Of a DNA stretch of 64,000 nt, positions 22,401 through 33,889 are shown one piece after another. Under the pieces are notes generated by a model that did no database searches, had not been told where the DNA came from, and was given only the letters and a program-made list of their open reading frames with translations. Origin of the DNA: Megalobrama amblycephala (Eukaryota; Chordata; Actinopteri; Cypriniformes; Xenocyprididae); assembly GCF_018812025.1 (NCBI RefSeq), contig NC_063057.1, positions 19,893,638 through 19,957,637 of the forward strand. Reading direction: 5' to 3'. Made by a program: the position numbers and the translations under genes. Numbering within the stretch: the stretch's first letter is position 1; each line of letters starts with the position of its first letter.

Positions 22401-22803
22401 TCTTTTCATACAGATTAAATAAACACAGTATTTTTGTTTTCGATTTGACTTACATGATTTAAAACCTGACATTTCAATGTTTATTTAGACAGAAGTCTCA
22501 TTTTTTGTGATTAGTATTCACTAAGTTACAGTTCATTTTCTGAGAACTATCAGATTGGACTTCGTTCAGAGGGAGACGAAAGATCATGCATCATGTTAGT
22601 TTTCTTTATTTTACAAAAAAGCACAACATTTTGTTTTTACTCTGAGTATACACAAATAAAAGAAGATATTCCACAGATTAAAATGGTGTATAGCTCTTAA
22701 TTGTATGTGCAACATTGATGGAGTATTTTGAGTCTCTTTCACACTGGTTAGAAAAAATTGAGGTGGTCACGCCGACGTGACCGCCGACCCGAGGGCGTTA
22801 AAG
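22388..22803. mobile_element. Unclassified insertion in the Tc1-like 3' region
   Basis: Tc1 sequence ending in 'caccaaagcaaaagg' resumes at 'aaagaatcaaaattataaaa'. The intervening ~416 bp is foreign and includes a GC-rich right end 'cgccgacccgagggcgtt' (22781-22798). A nearby TTAA-like right flank (GTTAAAG) hints at a TTAA element, but no matching left terminus is visible. Confidence 0.45.
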
Positions 22804-23021
22804 AATCAAAATTATAAAACATTCTGGATTGTTTAACATGTTTTTGTTGACTACATAATTCCACATTTGTACTGTCATAATTTCAATGTCTTCAGTATTA
22901 ATGTTGATAACAATAAAAAATAAAGAAGAACCATTGAATAAGAAGGTGTGTCCAAACATTTGACTGGTAATATCATTAAAATAAAATTGTATTAATACAA
23001 AATATTAATACACACTATATA

Positions 23022-24472
23022 CAGGTGCTGGTCATATAATTAGAATATCGTGAAAAAGTTCATTTTTTTATTGTAAATTATTTAAAAAAATGAAACTTTC
23101 ATTTATACTAGATTCCCTACATGTAAAGTAAAACATTTCAAAAGTTTTTTATTTTTTTTTTAATTTGTTGATTAAAGTGTACAGCTCATGAAAGTCCAAA
23201 TTCCAGTATCTCAAAATATTAGAATATTTACATTTGAGTTTCATTAAATGACCATCCCTACAGTATAAATTCCGGATATCTCTTGTTCTTTGAAACCACA
23301 CTTATGGGGAAGACTGCTGACTTGGCAATGGTCTAGGAGACAATCATTGACACCCTCCACAAAGAGAGTAAGTCACAGATGGTCATTACTGAATGTAGTG
23401 GCTGTTTACAGAGTGATGTATCAAAGCATATTAAATGTAAAGTTGACTAGAAGGAAGAAATTGGGTAGGCAAAGGTGCACAAACAACAGGGATGACCACA
23501 AGCTTGAGAATACTGTCAAGTAAAGACGATTCAAACACTTGGGAGAGCTTCGCAATGAGTAGAATGAAGCCGGAGTCAGCGCATCAAGAGTCACCACACT
23601 CAGACATCTTCAGGAAAAGGACTACCAAGCCACTTCTGAAACAGAAACAACCTCAGAAGCATCTTACCTGGGCTAAGGAGAAAAAGAACTGGACAGTGAA
23701 CAGTGGTTGAAAGTCCTCTTTTCAGATAAAAGTAAATTTTGCATTTCATGTTAAAATCATGGTCCCAGAGTCTGAAGGAAGACTGGAGAGGCACAGAATC
23801 CAAGCTGCTTGAAGTCTAGTGTGAAGTTTCTGAAGTCAGTAATGATTTGGGGGGGCCGTGACATCTGCTGGTGTTGGTCCATTGTGTTTTATCAAGTGCA
23901 AAGTCAATGCAGCCATCTTCCAGGAGATTTTGGAGCACTTTATGCTTCCATCTGCTGACAAGCTTTATGGAGATGCTGATTTCCTTTTCCAGCAGGACTT
24001 TAGCACCTGCCCACAGTGCAAAAACCACTTCCAAGTGGTTTGCTGACCATGATATTACTGTGTTTTATTGGCCAGCCAACATGCCTGACCCCTGAATTTA
24101 TGGGATATTTTCAAGAGAAAGATGAGAAACAGTCGATCCAACAACATACAGATGATCTGAAGGCTCAATAGTGCCTCAGCAGTGCCACAGGCTGATCACT
24201 TCCATGCCACACTTCACTGATGCTGTAATTTGTGCTAGGAGCAAGTCATTTGCTGTAAGGAAATATTCTAATATTTTGAGATACTGGACTTTGGACTTTC
24301 ATGAGCTGTACGCTCTAATCATCAAAAAAAAAATAAATAAAAAAAAAACTTTTGAAATGTTTTACTTTACATGTAGGGAATCTAGAATATATGAAAGTTT
24401 CATTTTTAAAAATAATTTACAATAAAAAAAATGAACTTTTTCACAATATTCTAACTATATGACCAGCACCTG
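23022..24472 (+). mobile_element. Tc1/mariner-like element, copy 1 (CAGGTGCTGGTCATATAATT ends)
   Basis: Ends CAGGTGCTGGTCATATAATT and its inverted form finishing at 24472; TA precedes the left end (23020-23021), while the right flank reads TG, a mutated TA. Subterminal 'agtatctcaaaatattagaa' repeats are inverted near 23209 and 24266. Compared with the copy at 36646-38196, about 100 bp is missing near its right subterminal region. Dead transposase inside. Confidence 0.85.
23290..24150 (+). pseudogene. Tc1-like transposase of copy 1, broken
   Basis: Readable phrases in three frames: an N-terminal part (from 23290), KKNWTVNSG (about 23680-23710), CFIKCKVNAAIFQEILEHF, then GDADFLFQQD in one frame and LAPAHSAKTTSKWFADHDIT in another. 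One extra base after QQD ('gactttagcacctgcc', 23996-24011) shifts the frame, and the following phrase reads WPANMPDP-stop where NPIEN is expected, removing the third catalytic acid. Both lesions are also in the copy at 36646-38196. Confidence 0.85.
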
Positions 24473-24481
24473 TGTTTTTAC

Positions 24482-25387
24482 TAGGGCTGGGTAAAAAATA
24501 TCGATTTCTCGATTTTAATCGATTCTCATTTTTACGAACTGATATCGATTCTTAAATCCCAAGAATCGATTAGTCTAGTCTGTTTTCAGTTGATGAATGA
24601 ACAGAATATGTAGCGTCTCCCATCCAATAAATCGCAATAATCTTTGTGCTTTGTTACTTTTGATGTCAAATGATGTCCATTTTATTATGAGATTAAAAAA
24701 AATAAATACCGTTTTGGCGCTGTTAAATGTGACGTGACAGATCGCTTTAGCGCCTCAGTTAAAGAGAAGCAGCAGCACGGAGCGCATGTGAACATCCTCT
24801 CCTCCACTTTAATGCCAGTTACAGCGTGAAATAAACATGAATAAACATCTGAAGGTATGTTAAAATATACAGTACAACTTACCGAAATCCGTATCATATC
24901 TCATGTAATCGCTCAATCAGTGCTTCAACCTCGAAAAGACATCAATAAAACAGCTTGTAAACAATGTCACGTAACGTCATATTTACCTCAGAAAAACACA
25001 TTCAGTGACCATAATCTCATGTTTGAATAAGTTATGACAGCCGCGAGTTAAATGTTTATATTTAAAAAAAACCCGAATTGGAGTAGAAATATGATTATGT
25101 AATTCTAAACTTTATTTATAATAAAAACATCATTGAGTGTAATTTAAGTGTTTGTATATAAATAATTTAATTTAACCTTCAGTATTATTATAGTAGTACC
25201 AACTGACTTGCATGTGTAGTTTACAGCATTAGTTGAGAGATTTTTTTCCTCTAGAAAATTTGCCATGTACTGTAACTGAAATACTACATCCAAAATAATC
25301 GATATCGAACTGAAATCATAATCGAATCGAAAGCATGTGAATAGTAATCAAATCAAAATGTGAAAATTGTGTCAATACCCAGCCCTA
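24482..25387. mobile_element. hAT-type MITE (TAGGGCTGGGTA ends)
   Basis: 906 bp with ends TAGGGCTGGGTAAAAAATA and AATACCCAGCCCTA. Flanks GTTTTTAC (24474-24481) and ATTTTTAC (25388-25395) match at seven of eight bases, the hAT signature. Subterminal 'atcgatt' repeats are abundant near both ends. No transposase domain recognised; the minus-strand frame at 24685-24897 lies inside it and is not convincing. Confidence 0.88.
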
Positions 25388-25395
25388 ATTTTTAC

Positions 25396-25873
25396 TAATT
25401 ATAAAAGTGATATATTATATTAATATATCATATATATTTAAATCCATTTTCACATTTTCTCATCTCAGATGCAAAAAGTTTTATATAATTTAGAAATGGT
25501 TCTCATTAGTTTTGGACAGACAACATTGCTCAGGTACCCTCTTTCTGTCTAAATGTTGTTGTTTTTTTAGGATAAATTGTGGCTATGTGAGGTCAACATC
25601 AAGTCTGCTTAACTGACAGGGCACATAAATAAACAATTGACAGCATGTGATGAGGCGAATCATGGCTGACCTTTAATCCTTACGGTTCTGCAAGGTTCCC
25701 ACCTCTTCATGACAAGTGGCTGACCTTGCTTCGATATACCGACCTTTCACATTCATTTACCCATCCTTCACTCCATTTCATAGCAAGGACAATGTGCCCT
25801 ATTTCAGTTTATCGCTCCCCTTGACTCAGCATTTTCTCCCTCTGACTTCCCTTTGTATTTATATTACTTCTGA
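25396..25873. other. No feature recognised
   Basis: Unique-looking DNA. 'ggctgacctt' occurs twice (about 25665 and 25720), which could be nuclear-receptor half-sites by chance. Confidence 0.35.
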
Positions 25874-25877
25874 TTAA

Positions 25878-26600
25878 AGGTTAGTTCACCAGAAAAAAAA
25901 AAAAGAAAAATCTGTAATCATTTTTGGTCCCAGTTTATATTAAGTGGCCTTAACTACTATGTACTTATGTTTAAATTAATCATTTGATACAATGCACTTA
26001 TTGTGTACATACATGTTTTTACATTGTACTTATATTTTTAAAACACCTGCATGTAATTGCAACTGTAATTAATTTCTGTAATTACATCTATAATTACACT
26101 GTTGACCGTTCCCTTACACATTAACCCACCCTTAAACCTACCCATACCACCAAACCTGAACCTAACCTCACCCGTATCCCACCTCAATAGCAGCAAAAGT
26201 GTTTTGCAATTCAATATGAACCCAATAAGTACATTGTACTTATATTTTTATGTAAGTACACAGTAGTTAAGGCCACTTAATATAAAGTGGGACCTCGTTT
26301 TTTCACCCTCATGTTGTTATCAACCCTACAAAAAAACGAGAGTTGAACATAACTGAATATTTATACAGATCTTTCAATTTGCACTATATTTCAAGTCTTC
26401 TGAAGTTTTGTTGAAAAAAGACTGGAATTTAAGTCATTTTCACAGAAAATCTTTTCCTCTCTAATGAGTTATTAACTGAAGAACCACTCAAGTGAATCAA
26501 ACTTGAGAATCTTATCAGCCTGATTCATTAACAAATCATTCAGTCCAAATGATGGACTGGAAAACTGGAATCGGTTCCAAAAAGCGCCGCTAACTCTAAA
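25878..26600. mobile_element. Degraded AGGGTTAGTTCACC-family element, split
   Basis: The left end AGGTTAGTTCACC follows TTAA (25874-25877). The sequence resumes after the nested element with 'caccctcatgttgttatc' and 'tcaatttgcactatatttca', in family order, then fades by about 26600 without a clear right end. Confidence 0.55.
25926..26294. mobile_element. GGTCCCAnTTTATATTAAG-type MITE
   Basis: Inverted ends GGTCCCAGTTTATATTAAG (25926) and CTTAATATAAAGTGGGACC (ends 26294); arms extend through 'ggccttaactactatgtac' and its complement. The middle has the GT/AC-rich 'taacccacccttaaacctac' stretch usual for the family. Confidence 0.8.
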
Positions 26601-27803
26601 AATGAGTGCAAAATGTTGCTAACATTTAAAAAAGATGTTAAAGTAGTGAGAAGCCAATGAGCCAACAGGATTTCTGAATGAATTAGAGCTCCTGTTAACA
26701 AGAAATGCCTGGCAATTCTGTCTGAATGTAAGGAGATACATGATTTTAAGCATTACAATTCAGAAAACAAAAAACAAAAGGCAGTGAAGGCGAACTTGCC
26801 GCACAGATGACTACACAGTAAGACACACACACTCTTCATCTTTACGCCTGACGTACAAGGGCAAGAGCTGATTCATCTTCCACTTAAACCCTCTCACATG
26901 AAAAAAAGGAACATATGATTGTGAGCAGACAAACGCTTTCAGAGATGAAGTGAAAAAAAAACACACACTCACATCCGTTCGTCTAATTTTCCATCTCATT
27001 TCACACCTCAGAGAAAGAGACTCTATTCAGCAATCCAAATGCAGCCTGTGAAAGGTGGGCTGAAATTTACCTCTGCATTTCTTTTTCTACCAGAAATCAA
27101 TTTATCCTCTTTTTAAACAGTATTCCCTCTATATAGCACTGATTTAACATGGATAAGAATCAGGCATTGAAATGACTGGTTAAAAATATTACAGGGCATG
27201 AAATCTAGTGCATTTTCCACCAAAAGGCACAAATGCCATTTATTTATTTATTTTTTGTGAGTCATCATAGACATGTTTGGCTATTTAACATAATATTAAT
27301 CTAGCATGAAATGTAGCTAGCTTTTAACATAAAATCTGTACCCCTCCTTTAATATTGTGATTTTTGGCCTGTCTCACCTCAAAAGTCTTGTATCTGTACC
27401 TTGTATCTGTCTCTAAGCATTAAAATCATTCAAAAAATTGTGAGATTCGATTTAATCTGTTGAATTGATATTCAATTTTTGGTAAAAGAAAAGAAATTGT
27501 TAGCTTAGTCCAACATTTTACCTAATTAGAAGAATTGTACAATTTCATAAAATAATGAAACATATATTTTCGGACCATTTATGCAGTAAAACAAGCTGAA
27601 GTAAAACAGTAATCATTTTATTTTATATTTTCACAAATTGTTATACTAACTGCATTTGTCAAGCTCTACCATTCAACCCTGTTAAATAACATTTCAACAT
27701 TTGTTTCCATCAAGAGGTGCATCATTTTTTGGTCAAGATCTTGTATTGACAATGCAAGAGGTGAGCACTCTGTAAAGTCTACTCCAGCACATCCCAAAGA
27801 CTT
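26601..27803. other. Unique DNA, no feature recognised
   Basis: No exon or repeat family recognised. A T-rich run lies near 27240-27255. Confidence 0.4.
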
Positions 27804-27807
27804 TTAA

Positions 27808-29105
27808 AGGCATAGTTAAATAACAAGAGTTCAGTACATGGAAAAGACACACAGTGAGTCTCAAACTCCATTGTTTCCTCCTTATATAAATCTCATTTTT
27901 TTACAAGACCTCCGAAGAACAGGCGAATCTCAACATAACACCGACTGTTACGTAACAGTCGGAGTGTACGCCCCCAATATTTGCATATGCCAGCTCATGT
28001 TCAAGGCATTATGAAAGGCATTAGACAAGGGCAGAACGTCTGGATGTGCACAGCTGAATCATCAGACTAGGTAAGCAAGCAAGAACAATAGCGAAAAATG
28101 GCAGATGGAGCGATAAAAACTGACATGATCCATGATAACATGATATTTTTAGTGATATTTGTAAATTGTCTGTCACGGTAGCAAACACGGAGACAAGAGA
28201 CAGATCCAAATGCAGGTAAGTTTAATGGGTAATCCAATATCGTGAATCCATAAACAGGCCAGGGTCAAAATCCAGAGTAGCAGTCCATACAAAAACAGCA
28301 CAAAAACAGGGAACAAGAAACAACACAGACCGGGAAATGTGAATGAAAACTATGACTGAACAGAAACCAACAGGGTTAAATGACAGACACTGATAACATA
28401 ATACAAGACAGCTTAGTAAGAAGTGATATGAGATAATGAGTCCGGCATGCGTTATGGGTAATGAAGTCCACGGGGTGAAAACAAGAGTCCAGGATGGAGT
28501 GCCCTCTAGTGGCTGATAGGGCACTCACACTAATGATCATGACATTGTCTTTCTAAATGTTTCGTTAGCATGTTGCTAATGTACTGTTAAATGTGGTTAA
28601 AGTTACCATCATTTATTACTGTATTCACGGAGACAAGAAAGCCATCGCTATTTTCATTATTAAACACTTGCAGTCTGTATAATTCATAAACACAACTTCA
28701 TTCTTTATAAATCTCTCCAACAGTGTAGCATTAGCCGTTAGCCACGGAGCATAGCCTCAAACTCATTCAGAATCAATATAAACATCAAAATAAACACTGT
28801 ACTTATGCGATTAGACATGCTGCATGACGAACACTTTGTAAAGATCCATTTTGAGGGTTATATTAGTTGTTTGAACTTTTTTTAATGTTGTTTAAGGCAA
28901 GCGCGAGCTCTTGGGGTGTGGAGCACGAGATTTAAAGGGCCACACACCCTGATCGGCTAATTTCTAATTATGCCCCAAAATAGGCAGTTAAAAAAAATGA
29001 ATTAAAAAAAATCTATGGGGTATTTTGAGCTGAAACTTCACAGACACATTCAGGGGACACCTTAGACTTATATTACATTTTTTTTTTTAAAGTTCTAGGG
29101 CACCT
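27808..29105. mobile_element. TTAA-type MITE (TCTAGGGCACCT end), copy 2, carrying a solo LTR
   Basis: Flanked by TTAA at 27804-27807 and 29106-29109. The right end TTCTAGGGCACCT is intact; the left end keeps only AGG before jumping to 'catagttaaataacaagag', so about 30 bp is deleted. The body matches 16754-17699 closely. An LTR interrupts it at 28171-28544. Confidence 0.85.
28171..28544 (-). mobile_element. Solo LTR with perfect 5-bp target duplication
   Basis: On the minus strand it starts TGTCATGATCATTAGTG and ends GCTACCGTGACA (TG...CA). TTGTC flanks both sides (28166-28170 and 28545-28549), and the uninterrupted site is preserved at 17156-17166 in the sister MITE ('aattgtctttc'). A possible polyadenylation signal ATTAAA precedes the last ~60 bp on the minus strand. 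No internal retrotransposon sequence remains. Confidence 0.88.
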
Positions 29106-29109
29106 TTAA

Positions 29110-30024
29110 TGAAATTAAGGTCTGGACCATGCTTTCACAATTTGAGCCTGATGAATCTTGACATTGTCATCCTGGAATATGGCCTTGATACATCTGGTTG
29201 TTTAAGAAATGAAAAGTTACACACTCCATCTTTTTAGGGTTATAAGAACTGTTGCCAAACCTATAACATGCTAGAAACACAATAATCACTGTAATAATGG
29301 TCCATCCATAGACTCTTAAGTATTTGTCTATTTAAATCCAAACAGCGACTTTTTTTTTTTTTTTTTGGCCAGGCAGTGTGTTAAACACCCCATTTTACTC
29401 TCCTTTTTATTTTCATCAAAAATTCCAGTCCATATTTTTTTACTGTATTAATGGAAAGTGGCAGTTAATCAGTGCCTCAAGGTCCCACTGCAGAAACTCC
29501 TCTCTTCCTCTTTCCTACTTCCTCCCTTTTTTTCATTTTGCTCTGTCCTCTGCCTCACTCTTTACCCCTCACCTCTCTTTCCCTCAAATAGTCAAGAATA
29601 CTTGGCAGTGCATAAGTGCCCCTCTGACCGTGGCTGCTCTCCAGGGCTGCTCGTGCTGTTGACTATGAGAGATCTTGACTTTAGAGTCAAGTATGCTGCT
29701 GAGGGCACCACAGAGGACTGCAGTATCATGTTGTTCAACTACCAACCTTCCCAAAATGCTCCAAGATCTCAGGCTTTTGTATTTAGCCTAAGGTGTTTCA
29801 TTTAGCACAACAAATAAAGAAGCGTTCAAACCAATTTGAATACTTGTTGTTTCTAATCTGAATACTTGTTGTTAGTAATCCTTCATATAGATGTTCCATA
29901 TTCCATAAGTCAATTGCTCTTCAGTGATTTCTCTAGTATATAAGGATGACTTAATATTTGCCAAATTTCTACCGTATATAAGTTTGTACTGTATATAGCA
30001 AAAGAGTTATATGGGCTACTTTTA
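29110..30024. other. Unique DNA with a poly(T) tract
   Basis: A poly(T) run lies at about 29350-29366. The Ser/Pro/Phe-rich frames at 29378 and 29458 cross a CT-rich stretch and are not supported as coding. Confidence 0.4.
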
Positions 30025-30027
30025 TAG

Positions 30028-31099
30028 GGCCCTATTTTAACGATCTAAACGCAAAGTGTAAAGCGCACGGAGCAGGTGCACTCAGGGCGTGTCCAAATCC
30101 ACTTTTGCTATTTTAACGACGGAAAAACGGTCCGTGCGCCGGGGCGCATTTTTGAAATGGGTTGTCCCTATTCTCTTAATGAGTAATGGACGTAACGTTC
30201 AATAAACCAATCAGAGTGTCATCTCCCATTCCCTTTAAGAGCGAGATGCGCTCGCGGATTGCTATTTACATGGCGGAATTTGTTGGCGGAAAAGCTGAAC
30301 GCTTTTCAAGCGAAGAAACCGATCTGCTCGTGCGTGAAGTTAAAGCGTGCGAGCAGATCATCTACGGGACAAGCAGGAATCCACCAAAGCTTCCCGAGGT
30401 GAAGAAGGCGTGGGATGAATTAGCAGTGATTGTGTCCTCGTCTTCTGGCATCAGATGTTTTGCTGAAATTACCTGTTAAGTGGCCAGTCAATCTTTCAGT
30501 CGTCTGCGTTGGATGCAGGCTTTCAAATAGCTCCACGCGATGAGTCAGTGTGTGTATTGGCACGATTGTTCAATTAATTCGCCAATTTCGTTCATCATTA
30601 TAAGTAGTAATAGGCTGAATTGAAAATAGGTAGCCTAATTCTAATACACGCAATGACTATTCATCATTACATTTTTATATTTATGTAGCCTACACAATAA
30701 TATTCTTTTACACTGTAATCCTTTTGTTTTTAATATTTGGCATGTTTGTGTGTTGCACATCCCTGTGTGTAATAAGCAAAGTCAACGCGCACTGTGGACG
30801 CGCCCAGAGGCGCAGTTTCTACCAACGCGCTCTAACAAAAAAATATTGCGCCATTGACTTTAGACCAGGTTTGAGTTGGTCTATGGCGCAGTCTATTTTC
30901 AGCTCCTTAAAATAGCAATGCGCCGGCAATGCGCCTGAACACACCTCTTTTTTAGACCAGCACGCCCATGGGCGCACTAACTGGCGCAAATGCATTTACT
31001 AATTTAAGGACGTGACGCTGAACGGGAAAACGCGAACGGCGCCGGACGCAAACTAGCAAACACATTGCGTCGCATTGCGCCGGGTGTATTATAGGGCCC
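30028..31099 (+). mobile_element. Harbinger-type element, copy 1 (GGGCCCTAT ends)
   Basis: Ends GGGCCCTATTTTAACG and TATAGGGCCC are inverted, and ATA flanks both sides (30025-30027 and 31100-31102), a 3-bp duplication as made by PIF/Harbinger transposases. It contains part of a Myb/SANT-like protein and many 'gcgca/tgcgcc' repeats near the right end. No DDE transposase remains. It pairs as an inverted repeat with 31759-32819. Confidence 0.85.
30186..30479 (+). pseudogene. Harbinger Myb/SANT-like DNA-binding protein, truncated
   Basis: The frame is 97 codons; the biological start is probably the Met of MAEFVGGKAERFSSEETD (30270), since the part before it is untypical. RFSSEETDLLVREVKA, IYGTSRNPPKLPEV, KKAWDELAVIVSSSSGI match the Myb/SANT-like accessory protein of fish Harbinger elements (related to NAIF1), which brings the transposase into the nucleus and onto DNA. 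After SSSSGI the family usually continues with a third helix; here it runs into unrelated residues and a stop, so the fold is incomplete. Confidence 0.75.
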
Positions 31100-31758
31100 A
31101 TAGTGTTTTTGTGTCATTTTGACACCCTCTGGTCACTATATGCTTTCATTGTATGGAAAAGAACAGCGTGAAATTTCTTCAAAATATCTCCTTTTGGGTT
31201 TCCACAAAAGACAGAAAGTCATACATATGGAGCTTTCCATGGTGGAAAATAGAGATGCACCGATCAATCGGCCAGGGATCGGAATCGGCCGTTTTTCCTC
31301 ATGATCGGCCCGGATCGGTGATCGACCAATCGGTCTCACTTCCTACTGATTCCGAGCCGATCCGTTTTGTTACCAGCGGCACAGGCAATGACGTCAGCCA
31401 CGCATTCTCCCTCTCTTCTCTCCGACGGTGAAGTGACACACACCCGTGCGGGCGCCTCCTCTCTCTCACTCGTCTCATTCGCTCCAGTTAAATAACACTT
31501 GTATTGTGCATAATTTAGTAATTTTAGCACCAATGATCTATATTAGTGGAGCGCATAGGCTGCTTCTCAGTCTCAAACAGAGACAGAAGTCAAACAGAGT
31601 CACAACAAGTACCAAACTGAATGGCTTACTGCGCTTAAATGGTCAAATACATACAAAATTATGTCAAAATGCCCGTCTTGGCAATTATTCAGATAAACAC
31701 AGTCAGTTATGGATCATTATAGTTGTGTAACAGTATTGGGTCCGTTCATAAACTCTTA

Positions 31759-32819
31759 GGGCCCTATAATACACCCGGCGCAATGCGATGCAAGGCGCAG
31801 CGCAAGTGTGTTTGCTAGTTTGCGTCCGGCGCCGTTTGCGTTTTTTCCGTTCAGCGTCACGTCCTTAACTTAGTAAATGCATTTGCGCCAGTTAGTGCGC
31901 CCATGGGCGTGCTGGTCTAAAAAAAGAGGTGTGTTCAGGCGCATTGCTGGCGCATTGCTATTTTAAGGAGCTGAAAATAGACTGCGCCATAGACCAACTC
32001 AAACCTGGTCTAAAGTCTGAAGTCAATGGCCCAATATTTTTTTGTTAGAGCGCGTTGGTAGAAACTGCGCCTCTGGGCGCGTCCACAGTGCGCGTTGACT
32101 TTGCTTATTACACACAGGGATGCGCATCACACAAACATGCCAAATATTAAAAATAAAAGGATTACAGTGTAAAAGAATATTATTGTGTAGGCTACATAAA
32201 TATAAAAATGTAATGATGAATAGTCATTGCGTGTATTAGAATTAGGCTACCTATTTTCAATTCAGCCTATTACTACTTATAATGATGAACGAAATTGGCT
32301 AATTAATTGAACAATCGTGCCAATACACACACATATATATTAACTGACTCATCCCGCGGAGCTATTTGAAACCCTGCATCCAACGCAGACGACTGAAAGA
32401 TTGACTGGCCACTTAACAGGTAATTTCAGCAAAACATCTGATTCACCTCGGGAAGCTTTGGTGGATTCCTGCTTGTCCCGTAGATGATCTGCTCGCGCGC
32501 TTTAACTTCGCGCACGAGCAGATCGGTTTCTTCGCTTGAAAAGCGTTCAGCTTTTCCGCCAACAAATTCCGCCATGTAAATAGCAATCCGCGAGCGCATC
32601 TCGCTCTTAAAGGGAATGGGAGATGACACTCTGGATTGGTTTATTGAACGTTACACCCATTACTCATTAAGAGAATAGGGACAACCCATTTCAAAAATGC
32701 GCCTCGGCCCACGGACCGTTTTTCCGTCGTTAAAATAGCAAAAGTGGATTTGGACACGCCCTGAGTGCACCTGCTCCGTGCGCTTTACACTTTGCGTTTA
32801 GATCGTTAAAATAGGGCCC
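31759..32819 (-). mobile_element. Harbinger-type element, copy 2, inverted
   Basis: Same family as 30028-31099 in opposite orientation, about 95% alike by eye, with GGGCCC ends and TTA on both sides (31756-31758 and 32820-32822), the canonical Harbinger target duplication. Its Myb/SANT remnant is shorter than in copy 1. It lies within the hAT-like element at 31250-33298. Confidence 0.88.
32426..32629 (-). pseudogene. Harbinger Myb/SANT-like protein of copy 2, truncated
   Basis: The minus-strand frame contains MAEFVGGKAERFSSEETD, LLVREVKAREQIIYGTS and RNPPKLPEV, then leaves the family (NQMFC-stop). Compared with copy 1, the KKAWDELAVIVSSSSGI segment is deleted (about 60 bp). It therefore keeps only the first helices of the DNA-binding fold. 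Confidence 0.75.
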
Positions 32820-33340
32820 TTAAAGGGACAGCAGTCCAATATTCCTGCTGCTGTCTGTCATGTTAATCAAAGAACAAAAGACAGAAAATCACTTTCTGCT
32901 CTTGACTGAATACGTTTTATAACTTTAATGGTGAGAATGAATCTGTATTTAATATTTACAATAAAGACCACAGAAATTAAGGTAACCAATGTAAAATAAC
33001 ACTGGATGTGTTACTTTACATTTGTTTACTTTGATTTCTGTAATATTTCTTACCTGACAACAGCTCACAGCTCTTTTTATTCTATTGCATTTATTTGTGC
33101 TGTTGTTTGCGATTTTTTTATTTGTTCTTATTTTATTTCTGACGTTTTCTTTTTTTTTTTATATGAAAATAAAACTTTACTTTGAAGAAAAGTAGATTTT
33201 TGTATTATAGTTCTTAAAAAGAAAATCAGAATCGGCAAAAATCGGTATCGGCAGATCACACTAACAAAAATTGGAAATCGGAATCGGCCAAGAAAATGGC
33301 ATTTCAGAATGTAATTTTTAGGTGAACTATTATTTTATTT

Positions 33341-33737
33341 CAAGTGTTTTTGATTCTTTTTTTTCTTTCTTTTTTTATTGCATTTTTTTATTGCATTTTT
33401 TTATTTTTTATTGATTCTATTGTCTTGTTTTGTCTTCATATTTCATTTGGTTCATCCTGCTTTCTCTCTCATCCATAAAGTTCAGTCATTCAAATCTCTT
33501 CTTTTCTTGCTTTATCTCTCCTTTCACAGTTCAATTTGAGCTTCTTTCTCTCTCTGAGTCTCTCAGTGGTTCAGCTGTGTGTGCAGTGGTGTGAGAAGCT
33601 CCTGTGTGGAGAGCAGGCGGGGGGGTGATCAGCCTGTCTTGATGTTCTTATTAGCATTACAGAGAGCTGCGCTCACACATACAGCCAGACACTACTGGAG
33701 CTGCACCTGCAAGACAGGGGCTTAACACACATGCACG

Positions 33738-33741
<4 letters not shown>
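33341..33741. other. T-rich and CT-rich unique DNA
   Basis: 33350-33420 is T-rich with 'tttttattgcat' repeats; 33460-33560 is CT-rich. No gene recognised. Confidence 0.4.

Positions 33742-33807
<66 letters not shown>
33742..33807. repeat. (CA)n microsatellite
   Basis: About 33 CA dinucleotides without interruption, preceded by GCACGCA steps. Confidence 0.95.
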
Positions 33808-33808
<1 letters not shown>

Positions 33809-33889
33809 TCAATTGTTCTTAAATGGTCTACCCTAATGGTAGTTGTGCAGTTTGTAGTATATTTAGAGTCATGTGTAATGATCTTAGTT

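Larger units (their letters stand above)
20495..22970 (+). mobile_element. Tc1-like transposon, dead, with two internal insertions
   Basis: The right terminus AGAAGGTGTGTCCAAAC (from 22941) is a familiar Tc1-type inverted end. The left end is eroded: only 'tgtccaaagtagc' (20522) and the following leader remain. A TTAA-type MITE (20661-21447) sits in the leader and an unclassified 416-bp segment (22388-22803) lies downstream of the transposase. Sequence before and after each insertion is continuous with the Tc1 consensus as I remember it. Confidence 0.75.
31250..33298. mobile_element. hAT-like element (TAGAGATGCACCGATC end), split
   Basis: The left end TAGAGATGCACCGATCAATC is a common fish hAT-type terminus with 'gatcgg/atcggcc' subterminal repeats. 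The right part has inverted 'aatcggaatcggcc' repeats near 33225-33290, but the last bases (expected complement of the left end) are missing. Contains the second Harbinger copy. No transposase frame recognised. Confidence 0.65.
31110..33340. mobile_element. AGGGATAGTTCACC-family fragment, split by a hAT element
   Basis: 'tatgctttcattgtatgga', 'gaacagcgtgaaatttct' and 'agaaagtcatacatatgg' (31137-31230) and, beyond the insertion, 'tttcagaatgtaatttttag' with 'gtgaactattattt' (33302-33340) are the right-hand pieces of this family. The left end is not present. Confidence 0.5.

Noticed and set aside
24685..24897. 70-codon minus frame in the hAT MITE
   Set aside because: No transposase motif; the element looks non-autonomous.
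28222..28524. 100-codon minus-strand hydrophobic frame
   Set aside because: It lies wholly inside the solo LTR.
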